A DNA stretch of 64,000 bases, taken from NCBI RefSeq assembly GCF_900116005.1, contig NZ_FOYI01000001.1:1-64000 (forward strand), written 5' to 3'. Positions 26,182 to 36,082 of the stretch are shown here, piece by piece (positions within the stretch are counted from its first letter, which is position 1; each line of letters opens with the position of its first letter). The position numbers and the translations under genes were made by a program. Source of the DNA: Poseidonocella sedimentorum (GTDB lineage Bacteria > Pseudomonadota > Alphaproteobacteria > Rhodobacterales > Rhodobacteraceae). The notes under the pieces were generated by a model. The model saw nothing but the letters and a program-made list of their open reading frames with translations, had not been told where the DNA came from and searched no databases.

Positions 26182-26280
26182 CTTAGGGTTCCGTCGCCGC
26201 ATGGCGAGACTGGTCCGAGAAGCGTCACCCGCCCGGCAAATTCCGGGTGGGCACACGGCGGGCCAAAATCCCGGGAGACT
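26182..26280 (+). promoter_or_regulatory. guanidine-I (ykkC) riboswitch
   Basis: The conserved ykkC blocks occur in order: TAGGGTTCCG, then ACTGGTCCGAGA, then ACACGGCGGG and AAAATCCCGGGAGA after a CCCGGCAAATTCCGGG stem. These are the residues that build the guanidine pocket. A second hairpin (GTTCCGCC 26317-26324 with GGCGGAAC 26352-26359) lies between the aptamer and the ATG at 26385 and may be the expression platform; no T run follows it. Confidence 0.93.
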
Positions 26281-26384
26281 ATACTGCGCAGGTTTCGTCC
26301 GCGCCCAGATCTCCTTGTTCCGCCAGCGGGCCGCAGACCATCGGATCCTTGGGCGGAACGCAACGACCGACACGGGGGACAGAC

Positions 26385-27467
26385 ATGTTTCGCACCACAT
26401 CTTCGCCGGCCCGGGCCCTGAAGGCATCCGCGCTCGCATTCACCATCGCTGCTGCCGCCATGAGCCCGGCCACCGCGCAGGAAAAGACCGAGTTCAAGCT
26501 GGCCTGGTCGATCTACGTCGGCTGGATGCCCTGGGGCTATCTCGACGAAAGCGGCATCATGGACAAATGGGCCGAGAAATACGGCATCACTGTCGATATC
26601 GTCCAGATCAACGACTACGTGGAATCGATCAACCAATACACCGCAGGCGCCTTCGACGGCGTCTCGGCCACCAACATGGACACGCTCTCGATCCCCTCGG
26701 GCGGCGGGGTGGACACCACCGCGCTGATCGTGGGCGACTATTCCAACGGCAATGACGCGGTGATCCTCAAGGGCGAGGGCGGGCTCGCCGATCTGGCCGG
26801 CAAGCCGGTCAACCTCGTGGAGCTTTCGGTCTCGCATTACCTTCTGGCGCGCGGGCTCGACAGCGTGGGGCTCTCCGAGCGCGATCTGGACGGGGTGATC
26901 AACACCTCCGACGCCGACATGATCGCCGCCTACGCCACCTCGGACGTCGAGGCCGTGGTGACGTGGAACCCGCTGGTGTCGGAAATCCTCGGCGCCAACC
27001 CGGATGCCAACAACGTCTTCGACAGCTCGATGATTCCCGGCGAGATCCTCGACCTCATGGTGGTCAACACCGAAACGCTCGCCGCCAACCCCGATTTCGG
27101 CAAGGCCGTTGCGGGCGCGTGGTACGAGGTCATGGGCCTGATGGCGGCGGGCGATGAGGTCGCGCTGACGGCAATGGCCGAGGCCTCGGGCACCGATCTC
27201 GACGGCTACACATCCCAGCTCGCCGCGACCGAGATGTTCTATGATCCCGCCGATGCGGTGGCGCAGGCGGCCTCGGAGGACCTGCCCGCGACGATGACCG
27301 AGGTGGCCGAGTTCCTCTATGACAAGGGCATCCTCGGGGAGGGCGCGCCAAGCGCCGATTTCGTCGGCGTGGAATATCCCGACGGCTCGGTCACGGGCGA
27401 CGAAAACAACGTCAGGTTCCGCTTCGACACCACCTACATGCAGATGGCCGCCGACGGCGCGCTCTGA
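26385..27467 (+). CDS. ABC transporter substrate-binding protein, probably for guanidine
   Basis: 360 aa with a signal peptide ending SPATAQ. It is a NitT/TauT-type periplasmic protein (KLAWSIYVGWMPWGYLDESG, DYVESINQYTAGAFDG), of the subgroup named putative urea transport in urea/guanidine-carboxylase regions. It directly follows a guanidine-I riboswitch, so guanidine or guanylated compounds are the expected ligand. It is the first gene of the operon. Confidence 0.88.
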   Translation: MFRTTSSPARALKASALAFTIAAAAMSPATAQEKTEFKLAWSIYVGWMPWGYLDESGIMDKWAEKYGITVDIVQINDYVESINQYTAGAFDGVSATNMDTLSIPSGGGVDTTALIVGDYSNGNDAVILKGEGGLADLAGKPVNLVELSVSHYLLARGLDSVGLSERDLDGVINTSDADMIAAYATSDVEAVVTWNPLVSEILGANPDANNVFDSSMIPGEILDLMVVNTETLAANPDFGKAVAGAWYEVMGLMAAGDEVALTAMAEASGTDLDGYTSQLAATEMFYDPADAVAQAASEDLPATMTEVAEFLYDKGILGEGAPSADFVGVEYPDGSVTGDENNVRFRFDTTYMQMAADGAL

Positions 27468-27535
27468 GGCGTGACAGCTTTCGGGGCGCGGGCGGATCGT
27501 CGCGCGCCCCGGGGCGCAGAGGGAAGGGGGCAGAG

Positions 27536-28348
27536 ATGCGATTGATCAACCGCAAACCGGGGCGCACGCTCGGGGCCGCGCTGGCCGCGCTGCCCTTCGT
27601 GCTGGTGCTCATCGGCTATTCGATCGGCTCGGAAATCCGCCTTTCCGCCAATCCGGCCGACAAGCTCCTGCCCGCGCTGTCGACCATCGGCGAGACCGCC
27701 CAGCGACTCTTTACCCAAGGCGATCGGCGCACCGGCGAGATCCTTCTTTGGAAGGACACCGTCGCCTCGCTCACCCGTCTGCTCGGCGGGGTCGGGATCG
27801 CGGCGGGCCTGTCGCTGGTGATCGGCATGGCGATCGGCCTTCTGCCCTACGCCCGCCGCTCGCTCTCGGGCTTCGTCGCGGTGCTCTCGATGGTGCCGCC
27901 GCTGGCGCTTCTGCCGATCCTCTTCATCGTTTTCGGGCTCGGCGAGGTCTCCAAGATCGTGCTGATCGTGATCGGGATCACGCCCTTCATGACCCGCGAT
28001 CTTGCCCAACGCGTGCTCGACATCCCGCGCGAACAGATCGTCAAGGCCCAGACGCTCGGCGCCTCCTCGCTCGTCATCGCGCTCCGCGTGGCCCTGCCGC
28101 AGATCCTGCCGCGGCTCATCGCCAACATCCGCCTCTCGCTCGGCTCGGCCTGGCTCTTTCTCATCGCCGCCGAGGCGGTCGCCTCCGATGTCGGGCTCGG
28201 CTACCGCATCTTCCTCGTGCGGCGCTACCTCGCGATGGATGTGATCTTGACCTACGTCATCTGGATCACGCTGCTGGCCTTCGTGATCGACTGGCTCTTG
28301 CGCCAGCTCTCGCGGCGGGCCTTCCCCTGGATGGAGGCGGGGCTATGA
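27536..28348 (+). CDS. ABC transporter permease of the guanidine operon
   Basis: 270 aa with about six membrane helices and a BPD-transport-1 domain. The EAA-like loop (REQIVKAQTLGASSLVIALRVALP) that docks the ATPase is clear. ATGA overlap with the next gene. It belongs to the NitT/TauT permease group. Confidence 0.92.
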   Translation: MRLINRKPGRTLGAALAALPFVLVLIGYSIGSEIRLSANPADKLLPALSTIGETAQRLFTQGDRRTGEILLWKDTVASLTRLLGGVGIAAGLSLVIGMAIGLLPYARRSLSGFVAVLSMVPPLALLPILFIVFGLGEVSKIVLIVIGITPFMTRDLAQRVLDIPREQIVKAQTLGASSLVIALRVALPQILPRLIANIRLSLGSAWLFLIAAEAVASDVGLGYRIFLVRRYLAMDVILTYVIWITLLAFVIDWLLRQLSRRAFPWMEAGL

Positions 28349-29112
28349 GTTTTGTTTCCGTCACCGATGTCTGGCAATCCTACGGCGGGCGGCCGATCCT
28401 CGAGCGCGTCAACGTCGAGGTGGAGGAGGGCGCCTTCATCTCCATCGTCGGCGCCTCGGGCTGCGGCAAGTCGACCTTCCTGCGGATGCTGCTCGCCGAA
28501 GAGCTGCCCAGCCGCGGCGCGATCCGCATCGACGGCGGCGCCCCGGCGGTGGAGCCCAACCCCGAGCGCGGCGTGGTCTTCCAGCGCTATTCCGTCTTCC
28601 CGCATCTCACCGTGCGCGAGAACCTTCTGGCGGGCGAGGGATTCCGGACAGCCCTCGGCCGGCTCGGCGGCGGCGCCCGTCGCGAGGCGCTCGCGCGGGC
28701 CGAGGAGACGCTTGCGCGGATCGGGCTGAACCACGTTGCCGATCAGTACCCGGCGAGCCTCTCGGGCGGGATGCAGCAGCGCCTCGCCATCGGTCAGGCC
28801 CTCGCCGCCAAGCCCCGCGTCCTGCTGCTCGACGAGCCCTTCGGCGCGCTCGACCCCGGCACCCGCCTCCAGATGCACGGCTTTCTCACCGAGCTGCGCG
28901 CCGAGACGCGGATGACGGTCTTCATGGTCTCCCACGATCTTGAAGAGGCCTTCAAGCTGGGCGATCGGGTCCTCGTTTTCGACAAGCCCCGCTGGGACCC
29001 GGACGATCCGGGCCTTTATGGCGCGACCATCACCTATGATTTCGATGCCTCCGACGGCGGCATGCCGTTCCAACGCATCCTCGACCGATACCCCTCGCTC
29101 GGCCCCGGCTGA
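28345..29112 (+). CDS. ABC transporter ATP-binding protein of the guanidine operon
   Basis: 255 aa. Walker A GASGCGKST, signature LSGGMQQRL, Walker B VLLLDEPFGALD and the H-loop VSHD are all present. The Walker-proximal region matches nitrate/taurine-type ATPases. A C-terminal extension after the H-loop ends DRYPSLGPG. Coupled to the permease by ATGA. Confidence 0.93.
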   Translation: MSFVSVTDVWQSYGGRPILERVNVEVEEGAFISIVGASGCGKSTFLRMLLAEELPSRGAIRIDGGAPAVEPNPERGVVFQRYSVFPHLTVRENLLAGEGFRTALGRLGGGARREALARAEETLARIGLNHVADQYPASLSGGMQQRLAIGQALAAKPRVLLLDEPFGALDPGTRLQMHGFLTELRAETRMTVFMVSHDLEEAFKLGDRVLVFDKPRWDPDDPGLYGATITYDFDASDGGMPFQRILDRYPSLGPG

Positions 29113-29211
29113 GCGAGCCGCCAGCGCGCGCCCCCGGGCCCCGCGCGCACCGGCATCACCAAGGCCCGGAAGCCCGCCCCGCAAGGGGACACGATCAATC
29201 AGGAGACAGGC

Positions 29212-30465
29212 ATGTTTTCCGAAGCCGTAAAACGACGCTCCCACCATCCCGCCGATGCCCGCGCCGCCCACGAGGCGCGCACGCGCCGCGCCCACCATCC
29301 GGACCTGACAAAGCTCGCGGGCTGGCGGGCGCTCCAGAAGGAGGGCGAGCTGCCCGAAGGCCGCTGGGACGAGGAGCGCCGCTGGGCGCTGCGCATGGGG
29401 CTCACCGGCGCCGAGAGCATCGACGACAAGTCGATCCCGACCTTCGCGCGCGGCGAGCTGCCCCATTACGCGGGCATCAACACCTTCCTCAAGGCGCCCT
29501 ATGCCGAGGATGTGCTGGAGGTCGCCAACTACGACGCGACCGTGCTCGGCATCCCCTTCGACGGCGGCACCACCTACCGCCCCGGCACGCGCTTCGGGCC
29601 GCAAGGCGTGCGCAAGATCTCGGCGCTCTACACGCCCTACAACTACGAGATCGGCGTCGATCTGCGCGAACAGATGACGCTCTGCGACGCGGGCGATGTC
29701 TTCACCATCCCCGCCAATCTCGAAAAGAGCTTCGATCAGATCAGCCGCGCCGTCTCCCATGTCTTCTCCTCGGGCTCGCTCCCGATCATGATCGGCGGCG
29801 ATCACTCGATCGGCTTTCCTTGCGTGCGCGGCATCGCCGAATGCACCTCCAAGAAGATCGGCATCGTCCATTTCGACCGCCACGCCGACATCCAGGAAAA
29901 AGACCTCGACGAGCGGATGCACACGACGCCCTGGTTCCACGCCACCAACATGCCCAACGTGTCGCCCAAGAACCTCGTGCAAGTCGGCATCGGCGGCTGG
30001 CAGGTCCCGCGCGAGGCGGTCAAGGTCGCGCGCGAGCGCCAGACCAACATCATCACCATGGGCGACATGGAGAAGATGGGCATCGACAAGACCGCCGAGA
30101 TGGCGCTGGAGATGGCCTGGGACGGGGTCGACATGGTCTACATGTCCTTCGATATCGACAGCATCGACTGCGGGTTTGTCCCCGGCACAGGCTGGCCCGA
30201 GCCGGGCGGGTTCCTGCCGCGCGAGGCGCTGGCGCTGGCCTCCAAGGTCGCGGCGCAGGGGATCTGCGGGATGGAGCTGGTCGAAGTGTCGCCGCCCTAC
30301 GACACCTCCGACATCACTGCGCTGATGGGCACGCGGGTGATCGTTGACGTGCTCGGCGCGATGGTGTCCAACGGGACATTGGGCAAGCACAAGGCTCATA
30401 TCGACAAGCCGGTGACGATCCCGCACGGCGACTTCGAAGGAAAGCGGTGGTCCAATGCCACATGA
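29212..30465 (+). CDS. gdmH: ureohydrolase, probable Ni-dependent guanidine hydrolase
   Basis: 417 aa, longer than common agmatinases through an N-terminal extension of about 90 residues, as in the cyanobacterial guanidine hydrolase. The metal ligands are visible: GGDHS (H198), FDRHAD (D222, H224, D226) and SFDIDSID (D314, D316). ATG 29212 has AGGAGACAG before it. In this family the arginase fold hydrolyses guanidine to urea and ammonia with nickel. The riboswitch and transporter upstream point to guanidine, not agmatine. Agmatinase or guanidinobutyrase remains possible. Confidence 0.85.
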   Translation: MFSEAVKRRSHHPADARAAHEARTRRAHHPDLTKLAGWRALQKEGELPEGRWDEERRWALRMGLTGAESIDDKSIPTFARGELPHYAGINTFLKAPYAEDVLEVANYDATVLGIPFDGGTTYRPGTRFGPQGVRKISALYTPYNYEIGVDLREQMTLCDAGDVFTIPANLEKSFDQISRAVSHVFSSGSLPIMIGGDHSIGFPCVRGIAECTSKKIGIVHFDRHADIQEKDLDERMHTTPWFHATNMPNVSPKNLVQVGIGGWQVPREAVKVARERQTNIITMGDMEKMGIDKTAEMALEMAWDGVDMVYMSFDIDSIDCGFVPGTGWPEPGGFLPREALALASKVAAQGICGMELVEVSPPYDTSDITALMGTRVIVDVLGAMVSNGTLGKHKAHIDKPVTIPHGDFEGKRWSNAT

Positions 30466-30919
30466 TCACGGGCCCTCGGGGCATCATCATCACGGGCATG
30501 ACCATCCCCCGCATCACGGCCCCGGCCACAACCACGCCGACGGCGATCATCTGCATTCGCACATGCACCACGCCGACGAGGCCGCCGACCTGCAGGTGCT
30601 CGCCACCCAGTTCATCGACGGCTTCGTGCAGGCGCGGGACAAGACGAGCTACCTCAAGCTCGCCGGCGTGCCTTTCGAGCGGCCCGGCGCGGGCGGCGCA
30701 ACCGCGCTGAAGCTCGTCGACGTGGAGCTCAAGACCGACTGGCAGGTGGGCACCGCGTCCCCCTCCTTCGGCTCGCGCGAGCTCAGTTATCTGCCGTTCC
30801 CCGGCGAAATGGTCCGGGAACGCACCAACATGTCGCTTGTCTATGTGTCGATGGAGGAAAAATCGACGCTCGACATCCGCGACTTTCTCTCTCAACGCAA
30901 GAAGGACCTCGACACATGA
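30455..30919 (+). CDS. histidine-rich accessory protein of the guanidine operon
   Basis: 154 aa. The first about 45 residues hold many His with Asp and Gly (HDHGPSGHHHHGHDHPPHHG), a typical metal store. The folded rest reads FIDGFVQARDKTSYLKLAGVPF and GTASPSFGSRELSYLPFPGEM; I recognise no family. It overlaps the hydrolase by 11 nt, so it is coupled to it. Likely it supplies or stores nickel for the hydrolase, taking the place of the HypA/HypB-like GhaA/GhaB, none of which is seen here. Confidence 0.75.
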   Translation: MPHDHGPSGHHHHGHDHPPHHGPGHNHADGDHLHSHMHHADEAADLQVLATQFIDGFVQARDKTSYLKLAGVPFERPGAGGATALKLVDVELKTDWQVGTASPSFGSRELSYLPFPGEMVRERTNMSLVYVSMEEKSTLDIRDFLSQRKKDLDT

Positions 30920-31077
30920 CACGCATCCTCGCCGCCACCCTCATCCCGGCTCTCGCCGCTGCGCCCGCCCTTGCCCACAGCGGCCCGCACCTGCACCCCC
31001 ACGGCATCGACGCCGCCTGGATCGTGGCCGCCGTGGCCCTCGCTGCGCTCGCCGCCGTGGTCTGGTTCCGCCGCTGA
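30916..31077 (+). CDS. small exported His-containing membrane protein
   Basis: 53 aa: a signal-like N-terminus ending AAPALAHSG, then HPHG and one hydrophobic helix (AAWIVAAVALAALAAVVW) with FRR at the end. Starts in an ATGA overlap with the preceding gene. It may take part in metal handling at the membrane, by context only. Confidence 0.65.
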   Translation: MTRILAATLIPALAAAPALAHSGPHLHPHGIDAAWIVAAVALAALAAVVWFRR

Positions 31078-31157
31078 GCTCCGCCGCGCCGCTCCGGCGG
31101 CGCGGGTCTGCTCCGCCGATATTTCAAAAAGATTTGTCCGGGCCGCGTATCGCGGCC

Positions 31158-31742
31158 TCAGCGCCGCCGCCGCCCGGCCAGCACGAGCGCCCCGAGCCCC
31201 GCCCCGAGGGCCGCGCCCGCACCGGGCAGGGGCACGACCGAGACCTCCGGGGCCTCATAGCGCAACCGCACCGTCAGGAAATCCCCCGGCGCGCTCTGGT
31301 TGACCGACGGCGACAGGACGAGCCGCACCACCAGCGCCCCGTCGGTCAGCATCCCCTCGAGCGCGGTCTGCGTGATTGTGACATCCCGGATGAACCGGTC
31401 CGCCCCCGGGGTGATCTGTCCCAGACCGTACCCGTCGGCCGAGACCGAAAGATACTCCCCGCTGGAATCGAAATCACCCTCTCCCTTGATCGAGAGCGTC
31501 CCGTCCGAGATCGTGGGGGCGAGCCCGGTAAAGGTGTAGGTGAACGGATTCTCCGCCGCGCGGATCGGCTGCGCCGCGTGTGCAATGCGCAAGCTGCGCT
31601 CCACGGTCGCTGCCATCGCGGGGGCGCTGACGATGGTCAGCAGCGCAGCGGGCAGGGCGGAGGCAGCCGCGAGCCGCGACATCGCGGCCAGACCCCGTGC
31701 GCACCGGCGCCGCGACCGGGCGGCGAAGAGAGAAACTGTCAT
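31158..31742 (-). CDS. VPLPA-CTERM sorting domain protein
   Basis: 194 aa from ATG 31742. It has a signal peptide (ALLTIVSAPAMA), a beta-rich middle, and the C-terminal sorting tripartite tail VPLPGAGAAL, hydrophobic helix, RRRR. Proteins with this Rhodobacterales tail are exported and processed by an exosortase-like system. Function unknown; possibly a surface or matrix protein. Confidence 0.88.
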   Translation of the reverse strand: MTVSLFAARSRRRCARGLAAMSRLAAASALPAALLTIVSAPAMAATVERSLRIAHAAQPIRAAENPFTYTFTGLAPTISDGTLSIKGEGDFDSSGEYLSVSADGYGLGQITPGADRFIRDVTITQTALEGMLTDGALVVRLVLSPSVNQSAPGDFLTVRLRYEAPEVSVVPLPGAGAALGAGLGALVLAGRRRR

Positions 31743-32093
31743 GCTTGGTCCTTGGTTAAATCGAAAATCCGGGTGGCGCAAACAGGGTGCGGACGATGTA
31801 ACCAAACTGCATCGAGACTGTCCCGCCCGGAGGCTCCGGTCAATCCCTGAAACGCGTCAACACATTGAAATATTGAGACTCCTTGGCGGCGCGCCAGACA
31901 CAGGCGCGCAACTCGCCCCGGACGGGATGCGATCAACGCCCGCCCGGAGATCAATCTGGCCGAGGTTTTCCGAAGCGTGAGGGGGAGGAGCTGAATTGGC
32001 GCAGTGCCCGCCCGCGCGCCATCCGAGACGGACGGGTCCTGAGAGACGCAGAATGGATCTCCGCAATCTCTGAGCGCAATCGGTTTGGTGCAG
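31743..32093. other. 351-bp gene-free stretch
   Basis: It lies between the start of the VPLPA-CTERM gene and tRNA-Lys, and holds the promoter of the former. No convincing coding sequence or RNA is seen. Confidence 0.5.
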
Positions 32094-32169
32094 TGGTGAG
32101 CCGTGCAGGATTCGAACCTGCGACCCACTGATTAAAAGTCAGTTGCTCTACCAACTGAGCTAACGGCCC
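32094..32169 (-). tRNA. tRNA-Lys (anticodon TTT)
   Basis: 76 nt with CCA encoded. On the minus strand it begins GGGCCGTTAGCTCAGTTGG. The anticodon arm ACTGA CTTTTAA TCAGT gives anticodon TTT. T-arm GGTTCGAATCC. Complete. Confidence 0.96.
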
Positions 32170-32275
32170 ACTGGAGGCGCTAATTAGAAACGGTTGGCGA
32201 TGGGGTCAAGCAGAAAACGCGGAAAATTCGCGATGTGCTGGAATAAGATTGGATGACCCTCTATATGCCGCCGAC

Positions 32276-33112
32276 ATGGCACCTCAAGACACACAAAACC
32301 ACAGCTTCATGAAGATGCACGGGCTCGGCAACGACTTTGTCGTGTTCGATCGGCGCATGCAGGGCGGGCTGCCCGATGTGGCGCTGGTGCGGGCGATTGC
32401 CGACCGTCATACCGGCGTGGGATTCGACCAGCTTGCGGTCATCCTCGAGGGCGGTGCGGGGGCGGATGCGGAGCTGGTGTTCTTCAATTCCGACGGTTCG
32501 CTGTCGAATGCCTGCGGCAACGCCACGCGCTGCATTGCGCGGCATCTGATGGAGGAGACGGGGCGCTCCGATCTTGTCCTGCGGACGGGGCATGGCGATC
32601 TTGCGGCGCGCGACGCGGGCGGCGGGCTGACGGCGGTCAATATGGGTGCGCCGCAGCTTGAGTGGCAGGATATTCCCCTTGCCGAAGAGGTGGATACCCT
32701 TGATCTTCCGATCGAGGGCGGGCCAACGGCCACGGGCATGGGCAACCCCCATTGCACCTTTTTCGTCGAAGATGCCGACACGGTCGTGCTGGAGCAGTTC
32801 GGGCCGCGCTACGAGCATCACCCGCTCTACCCCGAGCGCACGAATGTGCAGGTCGCCAGCGTCATCGGGCCGGACCATCTGCGGATGCGCGTTTGGGAGC
32901 GCGGTGTCGGGATCACGCTCGCCTCCGGCTCGTCGTCCTGCGCGACGGCGGTGGCGGCGGCGCGGCGCGGGCTGACGGGGCGCAAGGTGCGGATCGATCT
33001 CGACGGCGGCAGGCTGGAGATCGACTGGCGCGAGGACGGGGTCTGGATGACGGGCCCGACGCGGCATGTTTTCACTGGGGAGTTCACCCCGGAATTTCTG
33101 GACGCGCTATGA
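32276..33112 (+). CDS. dapF: diaminopimelate epimerase
   Basis: 278 aa from ATG 32276; ATG 32309 ([14 protein letters not shown]) is the alternative. It interconverts LL- and meso-diaminopimelate for lysine and peptidoglycan. The two catalytic cysteines are in NACGNATRC and [10 protein letters not shown]. The second motif is SSSC instead of the more usual GTGAC. It overlaps mtaB by ATGA. Confidence 0.95.
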   Translation: MAPQDTQNHSFMKMHGLGNDFVVFDRRMQGGLPDVALVRAIADRHTGVGFDQLAVILEGGAGADAELVFFNSDGSLSNACGNATRCIARHLMEETGRSDLVLRTGHGDLAARDAGGGLTAVNMGAPQLEWQDIPLAEEVDTLDLPIEGGPTATGMGNPHCTFFVEDADTVVLEQFGPRYEHHPLYPERTNVQVASVIGPDHLRMRVWERGVGITLASGSSSCATAVAAARRGLTGRKVRIDLDGGRLEIDWREDGVWMTGPTRHVFTGEFTPEFLDAL

Positions 33113-34365
33113 CCGCCACACCCAAATTCACCACGCTCGGCTGCCGGCTCAACGCCTATGAGACCGAAGCGATGAAGGCGCTTTCGGCCGAGGCGGGCCT
33201 TGGGGATGCGGTCGTTGTCAACACCTGCGCGGTCACCGCGGAGGCCGTGCGCAAGGCGCGCCAGGAGATCCGCCGGCTGCGGCGGGAGAATCCGACCGCG
33301 CGGCTCATCGTGACCGGTTGCGCGGCCCAGACCGAACCCGAGACCTTTGCCGCGATGGAGGAAGTCGATGCGATCATCGGCAATTCCGAGAAGATGGCGC
33401 CGGAGACCTGGCAAGGGCTGGCCGCCGATTTCATCGGAGATACCGAGCGCGTTCAGGTCGATGACATAATGGCGGTCAAGGAAACCGCGGGCCACCTGAT
33501 CGACGGGTTCGGCACGCGCGCACGCGCCTACGTTCAGGTCCAGAATGGCTGTGATCACCGCTGCACTTTCTGCATCATTCCCTATGGCCGGGGCAATTCG
33601 CGCTCGGTGCCCGCCGGGGTGGTGGTGGACCAGATCAAGCGGCTGGTGCAGCGCGGTTACAATGAGGTGGTGCTCACGGGCGTGGACCTGACGAGCTGGG
33701 GCGCGGACCTGCCGATGGCGCCGAAGCTCGGCGATCTGGTGCTGCGCATCCTCAAGCTGGTGCCGGATCTGCCGCGCCTGCGGATCTCGTCGATCGATTC
33801 CATCGAGGTGGACCAGGCGCTGATGCAGGCGATCGCCACCGAGCCACGGCTGATGCCGCATCTGCACCTGTCGTTGCAGCACGGGGATGACCTGATCCTC
33901 AAGCGGATGAAACGGCGTCATCTGCGCGATGATGCGATCCGGTTCACCGAGGAGGCGCGGCGGCTGCGCCCGGAGATGACCTTCGGCGCCGATATCATTG
34001 CGGGATTTCCCACCGAGACGGAGGCGCATTTCGAGAACTCGCTCAAGCTGGTGGACGACTGCGGGCTCACGTGGCTGCATGTCTTTCCCTATTCGCCGCG
34101 CAAGGGCACCCCGGCGGCGCGGATGCCGCAGGTTGACGGGCGCGCGATCAAGGCGCGGGCGGCGCGGTTGCGCAGCGCAGGCGAGGCCCGCGTGGCGCGG
34201 CACCTTGCGGGCGAGCAGGGCAAGCGCAAGAGCATTTTGATGGAATCCCAGACGCTTGGGCGCACGGAGCAATTCGCTGAAGTCGAATTCACCGACCCCC
34301 AGACCGAAGGCGCGCTGATCGAGGCGAGAATCGCCGGGATTACGGGGTCGCGCCTGCGCGCCTGA
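33109..34365 (+). CDS. mtaB: tRNA t6A37 methylthiotransferase
   Basis: 418 aa. It converts t6A to ms2t6A at position 37 of ANN-decoding tRNAs using two Fe-S clusters. The N-terminal cluster ligands are C12 (LGCRLNAYE), C40 (NTCAVT) and C71 (GCAAQTE). The radical-SAM cluster is CDHRCTFC (C147, C151, C154). A TRAM-like C-terminus is short. Coupled to dapF, the common alphaproteobacterial order. Confidence 0.95.
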   Translation: MTATPKFTTLGCRLNAYETEAMKALSAEAGLGDAVVVNTCAVTAEAVRKARQEIRRLRRENPTARLIVTGCAAQTEPETFAAMEEVDAIIGNSEKMAPETWQGLAADFIGDTERVQVDDIMAVKETAGHLIDGFGTRARAYVQVQNGCDHRCTFCIIPYGRGNSRSVPAGVVVDQIKRLVQRGYNEVVLTGVDLTSWGADLPMAPKLGDLVLRILKLVPDLPRLRISSIDSIEVDQALMQAIATEPRLMPHLHLSLQHGDDLILKRMKRRHLRDDAIRFTEEARRLRPEMTFGADIIAGFPTETEAHFENSLKLVDDCGLTWLHVFPYSPRKGTPAARMPQVDGRAIKARAARLRSAGEARVARHLAGEQGKRKSILMESQTLGRTEQFAEVEFTDPQTEGALIEARIAGITGSRLRA

Positions 34366-34439
34366 ACAAAACTGTGACTGGACAAGCCGGAGGCGGCGGC
34401 GTTTGCTCGGCGGCGAACCTCGCCCGAAGGAGATCGGCC

Positions 34440-35048
34440 TTGAAGCTCTACCACACCCCGACGTCGCCCTATGTCCGCAAGGTCATGGTCACCCTGATCG
34501 AAACCGGCCAGCGCGATGATGTCACGCTCGTGCCCGCTGGGGGCACGCCGCTTGCGCCGGCGGAAGGGTATTCGGCCAAGAACCCTCTGACCAAGGTGCC
34601 CGCGCTGGAGCGCGAGGATGGCCCGACCCTCTATGACAGCCGGGTGATCTGCCGGTTCTTCGATCATCGCGCGGGGGCGGGGCTCTATCCGGAGCCGCCG
34701 CGTTTGTGGGAGACGATGACGCTGGAGGCCTCGGCGGACGGGATGATCGATGCCGGGGTGGTCATGGTCTATGAGGATCGGCTGCGGCCCGAGCAGCACC
34801 AGTACGCGCCCATCGTCGAGGCCCACTGGGCCAAGGTGCGCCAGGTGCTCGACACGGTGGAGAGCCGCTGGATGGCGCATCTGGCGGGGCCGCTCGACGC
34901 GGGCCAGATCGCCATGGGCTGCGCGCTCGGCTTTCTCGATCTGCGCCTCGGGGACCGCGGCTGGCGCGATGGCGCGCCGAACCTCGCGGCATGGTACGAG
35001 AGCTTCTCCGCGCGCGACAGCATGGTCCAAACCGCGCCCCCGAGCTGA
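34440..35048 (+). CDS. glutathione S-transferase family protein
   Basis: 202 aa from TTG 34440 with GAAGGAG seven nt upstream. The start is chosen because it gives the family N-terminus MKLYHTPTSPYVRKVMV. The thioredoxin-like domain ends with VPALEREDGPTLYDSRVICRF (the cis-Pro and the glutathione-binding Asp-Ser), and an all-helical C-terminal domain follows. Substrate unknown. Confidence 0.88.
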   Translation: MKLYHTPTSPYVRKVMVTLIETGQRDDVTLVPAGGTPLAPAEGYSAKNPLTKVPALEREDGPTLYDSRVICRFFDHRAGAGLYPEPPRLWETMTLEASADGMIDAGVVMVYEDRLRPEQHQYAPIVEAHWAKVRQVLDTVESRWMAHLAGPLDAGQIAMGCALGFLDLRLGDRGWRDGAPNLAAWYESFSARDSMVQTAPPS

Positions 35049-35152
35049 GGGGCAGACCGGCGATGTGCGGGTTCTGTGCGCAAACGCACATAGCCCGACC
35101 CTTTTCAGATGGCGGCGAAAGGTCTACCTAGTCGCCAGAAAAGGAGATCACG

Positions 35153-36082
35153 ATGCCGTCGATCGTTTCCGTGCGCGGAGTGCGCAAGTCCTATGACACC
35201 GGGTTCGAAGCGCTCAAGGGCGTCGATCTCGAGATCGAGGATGGCGAGATCCTCGCGCTCCTCGGCCCCAATGGCGCAGGAAAAACCACCCTGATTTCAA
35301 CGATCTGCGGCATCTCGCAGCAGACCGAAGGCACGATCACGGTCGGTGGGCACGACACGCTCAAGGACTTTCGCGCCGCCCGCTCGCTGATCGGGCTCGT
35401 GCCGCAGGAGATCGCGCTGGAGCCCTTCGAGCGGGTGGAAAACGCGGTGCGCCTGACGCGCGGGCTCTTCGGCAAACGTCGGGACGATGCGGTCATCGAG
35501 AAGATTTTGCGGCAGTTGTCGCTCTGGGACAAGCGCGACAGCAAGATCAACGAGCTCTCGGGCGGCATGAAGCGGCGGGTGCTGATCGCCAAGGCGCTCT
35601 CGCATGAGCCTCGGGTGCTGTTTCTCGACGAGCCGACCGCCGGGGTCGATGTCGAGCTGCGCCAGGACATGTGGAACGTCGTGCGGCAACTGCGCGCGGA
35701 CGGGGTGACGATCATCCTGACGACCCATTACATCGAAGAGGCCGAGGCGATCGCGGATCGCGTCGGCGTCATCTCCGCGGGGCGGATCCTTCTGGTCGAA
35801 GACAAGGACGCGCTGATGCGGCGCATGGGCCAAAAGGTGCTTCGGATCGAGCTCGACAGCCCGCTCGGCGCGGTGCCCGAGGCGCTGGCCGACTACGATC
35901 TCCAGATCGAGGACGAGGGCCGCACCCTGCTTTATACCTATCACACCGCCGCGCCGCGCTCCGGCATCGGGCGGCTGATCACCGGGCTCACGCAGGCGGG
36001 GGTTGCGCTCGCCGATGTCTCGACCGCGCAGAGCAGTCTCGAGGACATTTTCGTCGATCTCGTGAAGGAGAATGCCGCATGA
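35153..36082 (+). CDS. ABC-2 transporter ATP-binding protein
   Basis: 309 aa. Walker [12 protein letters not shown], signature LSGGMKRRV, Walker [13 protein letters not shown] and H-loop TTHY are intact. It closely resembles YadG/CcmA-type exporters. It partners with the permease that starts in the ATGA overlap. Substrate not inferable. Confidence 0.93.
   Translation: MPSIVSVRGVRKSYDTGFEALKGVDLEIEDGEILALLGPNGAGKTTLISTICGISQQTEGTITVGGHDTLKDFRAARSLIGLVPQEIALEPFERVENAVRLTRGLFGKRRDDAVIEKILRQLSLWDKRDSKINELSGGMKRRVLIAKALSHEPRVLFLDEPTAGVDVELRQDMWNVVRQLRADGVTIILTTHYIEEAEAIADRVGVISAGRILLVEDKDALMRRMGQKVLRIELDSPLGAVPEALADYDLQIEDEGRTLLYTYHTAAPRSGIGRLITGLTQAGVALADVSTAQSSLEDIFVDLVKENAA

Noticed and set aside
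28252-30426. 724-codon open frame antisense to the ABC and guanidine hydrolase genes
   Set aside because: It is the shadow of strongly coding plus-strand genes with clear families; composition is His/Arg/Asp-rich as expected from reverse GC-rich codons.
32752-33108. Upstream extension of the mtaB frame into dapF
   Set aside because: It would overlap dapF by over 100 codons; ATG 33109 gives the family N-terminus and an ATGA overlap.
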